Below, in pieces: positions 1-11,099 of a stretch of 64,000 nt of DNA (its first letter is position 1; each line of letters opens with the position of its first letter). Source of the stretch: Tenebrio molitor (Eukaryota; Arthropoda; Insecta; Coleoptera; Tenebrionidae); assembly GCF_963966145.1 (NCBI RefSeq), contig NC_091049.1:13702001-13766000 (forward strand), written 5' to 3'. Under the pieces are notes generated by a model, which saw only the letters and a program-made list of their open reading frames with translations, made no database searches and was not told the origin of the DNA. Both the position numbers and the translations under genes were made by a program.

Positions 1-1011
1 TTAGGCTAAAATTCTTTAGAATAATGTGTAGTACCTCGTGTTACAAGGAACGCGTCAACTTCGAGAACAGCCTGTATTAATGATGCCTGAATTGTAATTT
101 ATTATTTGGGTTTGTAATAATTTTTGTTTACTACGCACTATTTTATTTTTTAAATGGACTGGTTCATTTAAACTTTGTATTTTAATTTCCTATTTCTTTT
201 CTTTTTATGACTGATTATTACCGCCAATAAACGTCATCGGAATTTAAAATTTTATATTTTTGTTTTCTTGGTATTTGCAATAATCTCTGACTTGGTGCGG
301 AAAAGAAGTATCCAAAAACACGGCCAGGTAGTCTAGTGCGGAAAAGACGAACCCCGTTTAAATCTCCCATTTAAAATGTACCTGGAAAGGTGATGGCCGG
401 ATTGCGGCAGTGATAACATTCGGGTAAAAAGGGGCAGGGCCGGATTGCGGCGATGGACTTATAAATCTTGCGTTTAAAATGCACCTGAAAAAGTGATAAA
501 ACTTTTCGACTTGCGTTTACATAGATTTTGACATTGCAGCTCTTCAATGTGCAACACCAGAGTTCACATCTTGTTTGGTAGTACTTTTTTCAGAGTATGT
601 ATTTAAAAGACTCTAAAAGAATGAACTCTTCACCACGTTTACTAAATATCACTTCCATCTTCACTTCTCCACTTGTGTGGTTAACTAATATCTTTTTTTT
701 TTCACCTCATAGTAGGCGTTGAAGAGTCGATTGTGAACGCACTCTACAGGTTACGGATCACGGATTAGCTATTTAAATCTTACGTTTTACACGAGTGGTG
801 CGTCCACAATCGACTCTTCGACGCCTACTGTGAGGTGAAATTTAAAAAACACCCGGTATAAGACTAACCATAGTTTTGAAAAGCTGGATAATTATAACAG
901 GGCTTTTATGCTAAGTAATAGACGTTTTAGGATTAAATAAAAAGATGCCTAGTAATTTCGCCGACCGGCCGCAATCCGGGTCCGGCCTCTCTCTGCGATT
1001 GACGAAAATAT
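1..1011. other. AT-rich non-coding stretch with short repeats
   Basis: I see no gene here. A GC-richer motif containing CCGGATTGCGGC occurs near 400 and again near 445, and a related GCCGCAATCCGG occurs in the opposite direction near 969, so this looks like repeat debris. A clear inverted repeat at 701-840 is listed separately. Confidence 0.5.
701..840. repeat. Inverted repeat, about 40-bp arms
   Basis: The left arm at 701-742 starts TTCACCTCA and contains GAAGAGTCGATTGTG. The right arm at 799-840 is its near-perfect reverse complement, ending TGAGGTGAA. The loop is about 56 bp. The size and form fit a small MITE or a solo hairpin; no target duplication was recognised. Confidence 0.7.
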
Positions 1012-2033
1012 TTATTTGGGCAATGAGAAAGCTGCAGCCGCTGAGCAAAGCATCGTTAACACGGATCAAGTTCTGGAGGAGACGGATGACAAGTTAAATG
1101 ATGCTTTCAACAATTTGGACACTCAGGTGAGAGGGGCGTTGAAGAGTGTGCAGGAGAGGGCGAACAACGCGGAAACGCAGTCGGAGAACATGAGAAAAAC
1201 TGCACACGAGGCTCGAGAAATCGTTGATAAGCTGGAGCGAGGCGCCGATGCTCTGACTCGGAAGGCCGACGACGCGAAAAACAGATCGATCGAAGCCTAT
1301 GAGATAGCCAAGAAAGCCATCACCAAGCAGAACAATATAACGAAGAAGAACGACTGCTGCGAGTCGAGCTCAATAATGTAGAGAGCAAACTGAATTTTAC
1401 CAAAGAACGGACCAAGGAGGTAAGCGATCGGGCTGAAGAGGCGAAGAAGAACGTTTTGGTTCTGCTGAACGAGGCGAACAATCTCGTGATACCAGAAGTT
1501 GACATGCCGAAATTGAAAGAGAAGGCTGCGGAGTTGAAACTCGGAGCCCAACAGCTGAGAAACGAAACTGAACGGATCGTAAAGGAGAGTCGCGACTTGG
1601 TGGCCAAGATACAAGAACAATTCTACGTCGGAAGGGATCTCCTCGAGAACAGCGAGGCCCAGCAAGAGGACATCAACGACGTCCTGCTCGAAATCCACTT
1701 GTACAAGAGCCAAGCAGAAAAGGCGGTCGAAATGGGCAACAACATTTTGAACACAACCAAAGAGACGTACAACGTGCTGACAAGTAAGTTGTTCCATCGT
1801 TGAGAAGTACCACAGTACTAGGAATACATTTTTGATGCAGATTTCGACAAGCAAGTGGAAGACAGCAAATCAGCCTCCGAGAAAGCTCTCCAAGAGATCG
1901 GCGAGATCGAAGACATCATCCTCGAAGCTTTCGACAACACGACAAAAGCAAGAGGTACTCTCGGAGAGGCCAAACGCAACGCCGATGAGGCCCTGCAGAA
2001 AGCCTTGCAAGCGGAAGAACTCGCTTCTTATAG
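1012..2033 (+). pseudogene. LanB2: Laminin gamma chain (LanB2-like), C-terminal coiled-coil fragment
   Basis: This encodes part of the long coiled-coil arm of a laminin gamma subunit, which trimerises with alpha and beta chains in basement membrane. The alignment from memory runs through the region with LLNEANNLVIPEVDM and continues into NFDKQVEDSKSASEKAL, which track the order of human LAMC1. Exon A covers about 1012-1783 and exon B 1841-2033. The 57-bp intron between them has GTAAG and a TGATGCAG acceptor, and splicing gives a continuous frame (T-N-F-D). Exon B ends at a good donor (TATAG then GTAAAT). Exon A has a one-base frameshift near 1336-1345, after which the correct frame resumes through 1783. 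There is no start codon and no upstream or downstream exon within several kb. It is therefore a genomic fragment rather than a retrocopy, or a real gene portion with an error. The beta chain is the main alternative. Confidence 0.72.
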
Positions 2034-2246
2034 GTAAATTTCGGCTACTTCTCGAGTCAGTTATTTCGGGCAACATTCCATTCAAATATGTAACATACTC
2101 GTATTTCTAAAGTGTGTATCATTTTACCGTACCAGTATTTAGAATCATCTTCTTCAATAACACAATACATATTTTAAGTCACATTGTGTAGGTACAATAA
2201 AATAACATTTTTGGAGATTGCTCATAAGCAGTTGACCTTGAACATA

Positions 2247-3141
2247 CAGTGAGCGGCAAAAGTATGGAATAAATTTCTTAATTAAACAAATTTTTTTTCA
2301 AAAAAATCTTTGGACAGGTCAATTTTAGTTTATAAAAGTACATATTTTAATACAAAATAATTTGTCATTTGTTTTCGAGTTATGACGTCATCGATACTTT
2401 TTTTAAATGGAAACCCCCTATTTTTTTCTTCATTCTGATAGCCCTTTTAATCGTCTAAACGTCAGTATAAAAATTTTGTTACCTTACATAAGGAAATTTT
2501 TGAGAAAAAAAATAATAAAGTTGGAAAAAATAAATTTTATAACGAACAAAAACAAGTCAAAAACTGTGTTAGTCAGTACTTAAAATTATGGAATTAAATG
2601 TTTGAATTGCCATCCCCCAGCTTGTTGACAATAAGCAAGTTTATGAAGAAATTCCCCCTGTTTTAGTTTTATCCCAGCACCCAATCAATATTAAAATTTC
2701 TATACGTTGTCTTTTTGTTAAACGAGTCATTTTCAAAAACGTTTTGTAAAACAAATAACACATACGAATGAAATTGACAGTAACATTTGACTGTTTGATT
2801 TACCTACTTGATTTTTTGACTTGTTCTTCTTCGATATAAAATTAATTTTTTCCAACTTTATTTTTTTTTTTTCTCAAAAATTTCCTCATGTAAGATAACA
2901 AAATTTTTATACTACCATTTAGACAATTAAAGGGGCTATCAGAATCAAGAAAAAAATAGGGGGTTTCCATTTAAAAAAAGTATCGATGACGTCATCATCC
3001 GAAAACAAATGACTGCTTGGAATTTTCTTTGGTACTAAAACATGTATTTTTATAATCTAAAATCGACCTGTCCAAAGAATTTTTTGAAAAAAATTTTGTT
3101 TAATTTTTAAGAAATTTATTCCATACTTTTGCCGCTCACTG
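2247..3141. mobile_element. Tc1/mariner-type non-autonomous element with long inverted arms
   Basis: The ends are CAGTGAGCGGCAAAAGTATG and its reverse complement, flanked by TA on both sides. The arms pair over roughly 300-400 bp, so the whole element can fold back. It has no transposase ORF. A truncated copy lies at 5756-6361 and another at 19033-19913. Confidence 0.8.
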
Positions 3142-3147
3142 TATATA

Positions 3148-3679
3148 CTGGATGTCCCAAAATTCGCGGAACAACGTAGTAGTACGTTGTTAAGTAGTCA
3201 TTAAGAGATCGGGTAAAAATGTTTAAAAAAATCAATCTTCTTTTTTGTAGAAGATATGGACCTATTCGTTACACTAAATGTGGCAACATTTAAAAACATT
3301 CTATGCATCCCAATAGTCTGCAAATATTTCATTTTTGTTGTATCCTTGGAAATGAGAGGGAAAAATCAAAGCCGTGTTGCCGTACACTATTTGAGGTAAA
3401 ACGAACATAAAATTACTACTTGGAAATGCTAGAATAATGAAGAAAATAATTGCAAACCTGATCACAATCGTTCAAAATTATTAGGTCACTGGCTAGTAAA
3501 AGACAAATAGTCAAAATCTTTTTTAATATTTAAAATAAATGAGATCAAAGCTGCACCTTTTGGGCCCCCATATCTTCAAATCTAAGAGGTATAGAATTTT
3601 TTAATTATTTTTCTCGTTATTTTCTAACATGAATTGACATTACCTCATTGAGTTGTTCCGCGAATTTTGGGGCACCCAG
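3148..3679. mobile_element. MITE with TA target duplication
   Basis: The ends are CTGGATGTCCCAAAATTCGC and, in reverse complement, CTGGGTGCCCCAAAATTCGC, flanked by TA. It is 532 bp with no coding content. A second copy at 6368-6899 arose through the tandem duplication. Confidence 0.8.
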
Positions 3680-3698
3680 TATAATACATACATACATA

Positions 3699-4413
3699 CC
3701 GGGTGTAGAATTGGTTTACGAGACATAGGATTTTACATGTAAAAATAAAGTGTTTCAATTATTGGCTCCCCTAACAATTTTATGGCAAAATAGTTAAAAT
3801 GAAAGTTAGAGAGAATTAAAATTACTCTCTAATTTCAATCTTAGTTTTATTCTAACATCTTGTGGTACTGAAAAAAGGCAGGAAAAGAGTTAACACAAAA
3901 ATACTAAAAAGTACCACTAGGCATGAAATTTTATTTCTTTCTTTAAATGGTATTATGCAGGATCTTCTTTAAGAAACTTCCAAGCAACATTTGCTTCAGG
4001 TTTCCCAGACCGACCAATTTCAGCCATAGAAACAATTCGAAGAATTGGAGAGAAGTTTGAACATTTAATGGGAAGATACCTTTTCATTCGTCCTGTAGTC
4101 CTGTACGAGTTTATTTGAAGGGCAGATCAAAAGAAAATTAAATAATAGTGAAACCACCCGACAAATAATTTTAGAAGTAAAATTTCATTGCTAGTACTGC
4201 TTTTTAGTATTTTTGTCGTAACAACTTTCTTACTTTTCTTTCAGTACCACAAGACGTTAGAAAAAAACAAAGAGTGGAATTAGACAGTACTTTTAATTCT
4301 CTCTAACTTTCATCTTAACCATTTTGCCATAAAATTATTAGGGGAGCCAATAATTGGATCTCCTTATTTTTACATGTAAAATCCTATGTCTTGTAAACCA
4401 ATTCTACACCCGG
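3699..4413. mobile_element. MITE with long terminal inverted repeats
   Basis: The element begins CCGGGTGTAGAATTGGTTTA and ends with the reverse complement, flanked by TA. The arms pair for well over 100 bp, including the GGCTCCCCTAA segments. It is 715 bp and has no transposase. It is duplicated at 6919-7633. Confidence 0.8.
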
Positions 4414-4467
4414 TATAAGTGTCATTTTCTTTTAATAATATTTTATCATCATCCCTGGGATTCATTT

Positions 4468-4722
4468 CTAAATATTTAATTTTTTTTCTATTGCCGTTTT
4501 GATGTCGGTGTTTCGAGCAGCAAATGGACATTTGATTTCAACAATTGAGTCCAAAAATGTTTTCTCAATGTCTACAAATAAACCGCACGAACATAGACCC
4601 GTTATTTCTTCCAATTTTTGTTTTGCTTTTTCTTCGTTGTCAATACCCCATTGCAGTGATTCAGGTAATTTTTTAAATTTTGATTTTTCGAGGCGACAAA
4701 ATATTTTTTTTCTGTTGGTCAT
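4468..4722 (-). pseudogene. YqaJ-like nuclease domain fragment
   Basis: The 84-residue ORF contains WGIDNEEKAKQKLEEITG followed by VEIKCPF, the arrangement of YqaJ-type lambda-exonuclease-like domains that occur as repeated genes in insects. In the family a stretch around a conserved SPDG-type motif normally lies between these two blocks. Here the text jumps from EKTFLD to SIVEIKCPF, so a catalytic segment appears to be missing. Loss of that aspartate would make the domain inactive. The assignment rests on motif memory only, and both flanks are repeats, so a transposon origin is likely. Confidence 0.5.
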
Positions 4723-4904
4723 ATGTTAAGTCATCTTTTTAATATCTAAATCCTACACTAAAAACAGCAATTTAAAACACGTTTCCCAGAACAACGTGTT
4801 TTAAAAAATTTAAAACACGAAAGTATAAACAAGAATGGTTTATTAATCACGTGTAAGTATAACTAGTCAGAATGCTCCAGCAATGCCGAAAATCACAGCA
4901 GCCT

Positions 4905-5290
4905 ATAAATTAAGGGAAATAACACCTTCGATTTTTTCGCATGATGTCCCACATTTATCTGTTTGAGGTAAGCAGTTACACTACCAAACTTCTCAATGCA
5001 CAGGTTTTCTTTCACTTTTAAAGAGGACTTCAGCATCGAATAAAGTGGCCAAAGTGATGCAGGTGACAACGTTTCTTGCTACAAATCAAATTAATTAATT
5101 ATAAACTATGTAACTGAAAATGGATAATTCCAGACTTACCTTCTCGTCTAAATAAGCGAGTATTACCTCTTCTGTTACAGCGGAGACTGTTATTTTCTCG
5201 CCAATAGCAGAAATTTGAATAAACCTTCTCGTAGGCAACTTTAGACTTCACGGGTAACAATTTTTCCCGCAATAAGTTCGCTTTCTTTAT
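4905..5290 (-). pseudogene. Tyrosine-recombinase-like (Crypton-type) gene remnant, two exons
   Basis: On the minus strand, exon 1 (about 5290 down to 5140) contains EKITVSAVTEEVILAYLDEK and ends at a GTAAG donor. A 61-bp intron ends TTGTAG, and exon 2 (5078 down to about 4905) continues SLWPLYSMLKSSLKVKENL and then GHHAKKSKVL. This block order resembles the N-terminal, core-binding part of insect Crypton-derived tyrosine recombinases. The catalytic region is not present. Exon 1 needs a frameshift near its middle. A second copy lies at 8124-8509. This is a family-level guess from pattern recognition. Confidence 0.5.
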
Positions 5291-5308
5291 AGTATTTTAC
5301 AGTAGAAG

Positions 5309-5412
5309 TCCGTTAGGATAGCCTTTACTGCCGAGCCAGAGATCTTGTGAGACGAGCTCGCAGAGCGAGTCGAATAATACTGGCGAGGCTGTAAAGGCCC
5401 TAACGGACGTGT
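5309..5412. repeat. Hairpin MITE
   Basis: The arms TCCGTTAGG and CCTAACGGA, together with GCCTTTAC and GTAAAGGC, enclose a palindromic core around GAGCTCGCAGAGCGAGTC. A second copy at 8528-8631 comes from the tandem duplication. Confidence 0.65.
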
Positions 5413-5755
5413 ATTGTACAATAGTTTTTGTAATATCTCTACGATTCGTTCAAAATTATCTTTTTGAAATACATTTTTTTCAACGCCATCGAAAAAACCG
5501 AATGATTAATAAGTGTGCGGAGGACGTCGTCATGTCAACCGCTGTTTGTGAAAAAAAATTGTTTCAATGTTGTTTGTCAGATTTGTTCAACGCTTAACTT
5601 TCTGTTGAAAATAAGTGAATGAAATCAATAAAAAATCGCAATCAAGTTATTCCCGATGCCCGGAAGTGAGGTCATCGTTATTGTCTGCAAAATCGCGCTT
5701 GTGTTAGTGAAGCATCAACTTCAATCTTGTCTCCATTTGCTGCTGTTTGTCAAAT

Positions 5756-6361
5756 TTTATAACGAACAAAAACAAGTCAAAAACTGTGTTAGTCAGTACT
5801 TAAAATTATGGAATTAAATGTTTGAATTGCCATCCCCCAGCTTGTTGACAATAAGCAAGTTTATGAAGAAATTCCCCCTGTTTTAGTTTTATCCCAGCAC
5901 CCAATCAATATTAAAATTTCTATACGTTGTCTTTTTGTTAAATGAGTCATTTTCAAAAACGTTTTGTAAAACAAATAACACATACGAATGAAATTGACAG
6001 TAACATTTGACTGTTTGATTTACCTACTTGATTTTTTGACTTGTTCTTCTTCGATATAAAATTAATTTTTTCCAACTTTATTTTTTTTTTTTCTCAAAAA
6101 TTTCCTCATGTAAGATAACAAAATTTTTATACTACCATTTAGACAATTAAAGGGGCTATCAGAATCAAGAAAAAAATAGGAGGTTTCCATTTAAAAAAAG
6201 TATCGATGACGTCATCACTCGAAAACAAATGACTGCTTGGAATTTTCTTTGGTACTAAAACATGTATTTTTATAATCTAAAATCGACCTGTCCAAAGAAT
6301 TTTTTGAAAAAAATTTTGTTTAATTTTTAAGAAATTTATTCCATACTTTTGCCGCTCACTG
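5756..6361. mobile_element. Truncated copy of the 2247 mariner-type element
   Basis: This matches the right two-thirds of the element at 2247-3141, including its CGCTCACTG end before TA. The left end is missing because the tandem-duplication breakpoint lies inside the element. Confidence 0.85.
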
Positions 6362-6367
6362 TATATA

Positions 6368-6899
6368 CTGGATGTCCCAAAATTCGCGGAACAACGTAGT
6401 AGTACGTTGTTAAGTAGTCATTAAGAGATCGGGTAAAAATGTTTAAAAAAATCAATCTTCTTTTTTGTAGAAGATATGGACCTATTCGTTACACTAAATG
6501 TGGCAACATTTAAAAACATTCTATGCATCCCAATAGTCTGCAAATATTTCATTTTTGTTGTATCCTTGGAAATGAGAGGGAAAAATCAAAGCCGTGTTGC
6601 CGTACACTATTTGAGGTAAAACGAACATAAAATTACTACTTGGAAATGCTAGAATAATGAAGAAAATAATTGCAAACCTGATCACAATCGTTCAAAATTA
6701 TTAGGTCACTGGCTAGTAAAAGACAAATAGTCAAAATCTTTTTTAATATTTAAAATAAATGAGATCAAAGCTGCACCTTTTGGGCCCCCATATCTTCAAA
6801 TCTAAGAGGTATAGAATTTTTTAATTATTTTTCTCGTTATTTTCTAACATGAATTGACATTACCTCATTGAGTTGTTCCGCGAATTTTGGGGCACCCAG
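6368..6899. mobile_element. Second copy of the 3148 MITE
   Basis: Carried in unit 2 of the tandem duplication. It keeps the same ends and TA flanks as the copy at 3148-3679. Confidence 0.85.
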
Positions 6900-6918
6900 T
6901 ATAATACATACATACATA

Positions 6919-7633
6919 CCGGGTGTAGAATTGGTTTACGAGACATAGGATTTTACATGTAAAAATAAAGTGTTTCAATTATTGGCTCCCCTAACAATTT
7001 TATGGCAAAATAGTTAAAATGAAAGTTAGAGAGAATTAAAATTACTCTCTAATTTCAATCTTAGTTTTATTCTAACATCTTGTGGTACTGAAAAAAGGCA
7101 GGAAAAGAGTTAACACAAAAATACTAAAAAGTACCACTAGGCATGAAATTTTATTTCTTTCTTTAAATGGTATTATGCAGGATCTTCTTTAAGAAACTTC
7201 CAAGCAACATTTGCTTCAGGTTTCCCAGACCGACCAATTTCAGCCATAGAAACAATTCGAAGAATTGGAGAGAAGTTTGAACATTTAATGGGAAGATACC
7301 TTTTCATTCGTCCTGTAGTCCTGTACGAGTTTATTTGAAGGGCAGATCAAAAGAAAATTAAATAATAGTGAAACCACCCGACAAATAATTTTAGAAGTAA
7401 AATTTCATTGCTAGTACTGCTTTTTAGTATTTTTGTCGTAACAACTTTCTTACTTTTCTTTCAGTACCACAAGACGTTAGAAAAAAACAAAGAGTGGAAT
7501 TAGACAGTACTTTTAATTCTCTCTAACTTTCATCTTAACCATTTTGCCATAAAATTATTAGGGGAGCCAATAATTGGATCTCCTTATTTTTACATGTAAA
7601 ATCCTATGTCTTGTAAACCAATTCTACACCCGG
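6919..7633. mobile_element. Second copy of the 3699 MITE
   Basis: Carried in unit 2 of the tandem duplication, with the same CCGGGTGTAG ends and long arms as the copy at 3699-4413. Confidence 0.85.
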
Positions 7634-7707
7634 TATAAGTGTCATTTTCTTTTAATAATATTTTATCATCATCCCTGGGATTCATTTCTAAATATTTAAT
7701 TTTTTTT

Positions 7708-7941
7708 CTATTGCCGTTTTGATGTCGGTGTTTCGAGCAGCAAATGGACATTTGATTCAACAATTGAGTCCAAAAATGTTTTCTCAATGTCTACAAATAA
7801 ACCGCACGAACATAGACCCGTTATTTCTTCCAATTTTTGTTTTGCTTTTTCTTCGTTGTCAATACCCCATTGCAGTGATTCAGGTAATTTTTTAAATTTT
7901 GATTTTTCGAGGCGACAAAATATTTTTTTTCTGTTGGTCAT
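7708..7941 (-). pseudogene. YqaJ-like fragment, duplicated and frameshifted copy
   Basis: It is identical in translation to the copy at 4468-4722 up to LDSIVE. A one-base loss (GATTTCAAC to GATTCAAC near 7755) then shifts the frame and destroys the IKCPF motif. The lesion arose after the tandem duplication, so this copy is not maintained by selection. Confidence 0.55.
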
Positions 7942-8123
7942 ATGTTAAGTCATCTTTTTAATATCTAAATCCTACACTAAAAACAGCAATTTAAAACACG
8001 TTTCCCAGAACAACGTGTTTTAAAAAATTTAAAACACGAAAGTATAAACAAGAATGGTTTATTAATCACGTGTAAGTATAACTAGTCAGAATGCTCCAGC
8101 AATGCCGAAAATCAAAGCAGCCT

Positions 8124-8509
8124 ATAAATTAAGGGAAATAACACCTTCGATTTTTTCGCATGATGTCCCACATTTATCTGTTTGAGGTAAGCAGTTACAC
8201 TACCAAACTTCTCAATGCACAGGTTTTCTTTCACTTTTAAAGAGGACTTCAGCATCGAATAAAGTGGCCAAAGTGATGCAGGTGACAACGTTTCTTGCTA
8301 CAAATCAAATTAATTAATTATAAACTATGTAACTGAAAATGGATAATTCCAGACTTACCTTCTCGTCTAAATAAGCGAGTATTACCTCTTCTGTTACAGC
8401 GGAGACTGTTATTTTCTCGCCAATAGCAGAAATTTGAATAAACCTTCTCGTAGGCAACTTTAGACTTCACGGGTAACAATTTTTCCCGCAATAAGTTCGC
8501 TTTCTTTAT
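8124..8509 (-). pseudogene. Second copy of the Crypton-type remnant
   Basis: It repeats the two-exon minus-strand remnant at 4905-5290 in unit 2 of the tandem duplication, including the same intron and the same missing catalytic part. Confidence 0.5.
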
Positions 8510-8527
8510 AGTATTTTACAGTAGAAG

Positions 8528-8631
8528 TCCGTTAGGATAGCCTTTACTGCCGAGCCAGAGATCTTGTGAGACGAGCTCGCAGAGCGAGTCGAATAATACT
8601 GGCGAGGCTGTAAAGGCCCTAACGGACGTGT
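8528..8631. repeat. Second copy of the hairpin MITE
   Basis: Duplicate of the hairpin at 5309-5412, carried with unit 2. Confidence 0.65.
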
Positions 8632-8974
8632 ATTGTACAATAGTTTTTGTAATATCTCTACGATTCGTTCAAAATTATCTTTTTGAAATACATTTTTTTC
8701 AACGCCATCGAAAAAACCGAATGATTAATAAGTGTGCGGAGGACGTCGTCATGTCAACCGCTGTTTGTGAAAAAAAATTGTTTCAATGTTGTTTGTCAGA
8801 TTTGTTCAACGCTTAACTTTCTGTTGAAAATAAGTGAATGAAATCAATAAAAAATCGCAATCAAGTTATTCCCGATGCCCGGAAGTGAGGTCATCGTTAT
8901 TGTCTGCAAAATCGCGCTTGTGTTAGTGAAGCATCAACTTCAATCTTGTCTCCATTTGCTGCTGTTTGTCAAAT

Positions 8975-9649
8975 TTGTTCAACACTGAACTTTCCGTTGA
9001 AAATAAACGACTGAAATCAATAAAAAATCGCAATCAAGATATTCCCGATGTCCGGATGGCCACAGAGCAAGTGAAGTCATCGTTATTCCCTGCAAAATCG
9101 CGCTTGTGTTGGTGTTAAAATTCTGAAGCATCATCTTCGATCTCGTCTACATCTACTAGTGGCATACGGATTTCGATTACTTCAAGGTGTGTTCATAACA
9201 TTAAACATTAATTATTGTACCAATTGTAAAAAAGTTGAAAAATAAAATTTAGATCTACGTTGCTATAGTTATTTAGTCATTTATAACGGCCGCTCCCGCT
9301 CATAACGGACACCTATAACGGACTCCGGCCGTTATGAGGTTGTTTACATGGTGACAAACAGTCCGGAAAGCCACCTTTAACAACTATATATTACAAAAAA
9401 ATATTTTCAGGAACTTCGTTTGACTTTTCCATTTTCGTTTATATAATAAACAACATATCCATAGCGACTTGTGACGAACGTAGTTGACCAACAGAAAAAA
9501 CTTTGAATAACACTCTTGCGAAAACTTATAAAGTATCTCGGGAGTCTATGCAACTCGACTGCGTCTCCTTGCATAACGACAACCTCGAACTTTAAACTTA
9601 GGTTTTCGCACTCGTATTATTAATAATAATAACTATTATCGTATTTGCA
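8975..9649. other. Non-coding; diverged third copy of a short repeat, then unique sequence
   Basis: About 8975-9140 is a diverged version of 5580-5750 and 8799-8970 (shared ACTGAAATCAATAAAAAATC-like core), so an older small repeat preceded the 3.2-kb duplication. Near 9290-9340 the words TATAACGG and CGGCCGTTAT recur in both directions. I see no gene. Confidence 0.5.
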
Positions 9650-10015
9650 GTGTCCGTGGTAATTTTCATATTTATTATTCTTTCAAAGTTACTAGCAGTT
9701 AACCTATTATTTCTTAGCCTCTCTCACTCGTCATTATTGCGTTGCCCCATTGTTAAAATTGGAATTGATTTAGAAGATAATTTCCAGTGGTTTCTAAGCC
9801 AGCCGATTACTGGCAATATCTGGATTCATACGACCATAATGGGCCCTATTAAAATCCTCGAAGATTATCAATATTTTTCTTGTAAATATTCAAGTAACTT
9901 CTTTAGTGCACAGGACAAAATGCAAAACTGGTTTTTTTTTACCTACAATATGAAAGATGCAGGTATAATAAGTAAAACGACCCTTCCAAATGTTTACCAA
10001 AAATATTGCAGGTAA
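9650..10015 (+). CDS. Orphan ORF, 121 codons, unrecognised
   Basis: The ORF begins at a non-ATG codon in the reading used here and has a strongly hydrophobic first 30 residues, which could be a signal or membrane segment. A soluble-looking stretch rich in F, W, Y and N follows. It ends just after GCAGGTAAAC, which reads like a splice donor, so it could be one exon of a spliced gene. I do not recognise the family, and no neighbour supports a function. It may equally be an open stretch by chance in repeat-derived DNA. Confidence 0.2.
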   Translation: MSVVIFIFIILSKLLAVNLLFLSLSHSSLLRCPIVKIGIDLEDNFQWFLSQPITGNIWIHTTIMGPIKILEDYQYFSCKYSSNFFSAQDKMQNWFFFTYNMKDAGIISKTTLPNVYQKYCR

Positions 10016-11099
10016 ACAAGAAGGTAGAGAATATCCACATCGACATAGTGTTATTACTTACTACAATTTTTTCAGATAACCAACTTATCAACTTTCATTA
10101 ATAATTTTTTTTTATTATTTTAATAAAAATAAAAAAATAGATTTTTAACGCCTTATCTAAATGAATAAAAATTCGAATTGAGTTAATTTTAAAATATTAA
10201 CAATGCAAAATTATAACTATTTTTTTAATTTTTGGCTGACCTCTTTGATGTCCAGGATCCACTAATTCTGGAAGAAAGTCCCAAAATAAAATGTTTCTAA
10301 GTGATTTTCAATTTCCAATTTATCAATTTCATGCCAGAATCTATCGTCCCTTTTAATTATGCAATATTTTAAATCAGAATTGATTTTCTCTTTCGTAGCA
10401 GTATATAAACAACGAAGTAACAAATATCACGATAGGTAATATTTGTGGTACTCGTACCTAATTATAATAAGGATGCGATGTTTTTAATTTTATATGGTTT
10501 TCATGATCCATCGTTAAATAAATCAATTGTTAATTCACGTATGGAATATGGTCACTTTATTACAAGAATTGCATCCGAATTTATTAATCCATCTCTTTGA
10601 TAAAAATGATTTATATTTATCAATAAACATGGCACAACTTTTAACATTCAACCCGATAATATGCTCCAATTTTTCTGCCGCTTTGTTTTGTCACAGAAGT
10701 TCGAATGAATGATTTTTCTGAATACAAAATTTCTTTTACCGTATTTGTAGTGTGAGTATTCCCAAATAATGGTTTATAGGATAACGGGAACGGGTTTGTT
10801 GGCCGTCGTTTGTGTCGGCATTTCTACCTGACAGAAAATGCATGCATTTTGTGACCATAACTTCTGCTCGAAGGACCCCCGGCAAATTGATTGACACCCG
10901 TCAAAATTTGCAAAGTATACAACCCACATTCCTCGAAACTGGAATTTTATTTTACTCCACTGGAGCCTTAAGCGCGAACGTGGATTTCGCGCACTCGTGC
11001 TTCTAAATCATCCAAAAAGCACTGGCCTTTATGAGCATTCTGGAAATAATTTGACTTGATAATAATAAAATCTGGTTTGCAAAACATCATTTCTCCAAT
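10016..11099. other. AT-rich stretch, no supported gene
   Basis: Two short ORFs (10527-10712 and 10812-11006) lack recognisable motifs. I see no inverted ends or repeats that I can place. Confidence 0.4.

Larger units (their letters stand above)
2537..8974. repeat. Direct tandem duplication, two units of about 3,220 bp
   Basis: Unit 1 (about 2537-5755) and unit 2 (about 5756-8974) match almost base for base. The few differences seen include GATTTCAAC against GATTCAAC, which breaks one reading frame, and AATCACAGC against AATCAAAGC. The breakpoints share AAATTTT. The left breakpoint falls inside the mariner-type element at 2247, so unit 2 starts with a truncated copy of it. Confidence 0.92.

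Noticed and set aside
2247..3141. A transposase hidden in the fold-back mariner-type elements
   Set aside because: Neither this copy nor the one at 19033 has a DDE-like reading. The ORF at 19499-19780 on the minus strand is Lys/Phe-rich noise.
5409..5597. 62-codon ORF that is conserved at 8628-8816
   Set aside because: The identity is due to the recent tandem duplication, not selection. There is no recognised motif, and it overlaps a hairpin repeat.
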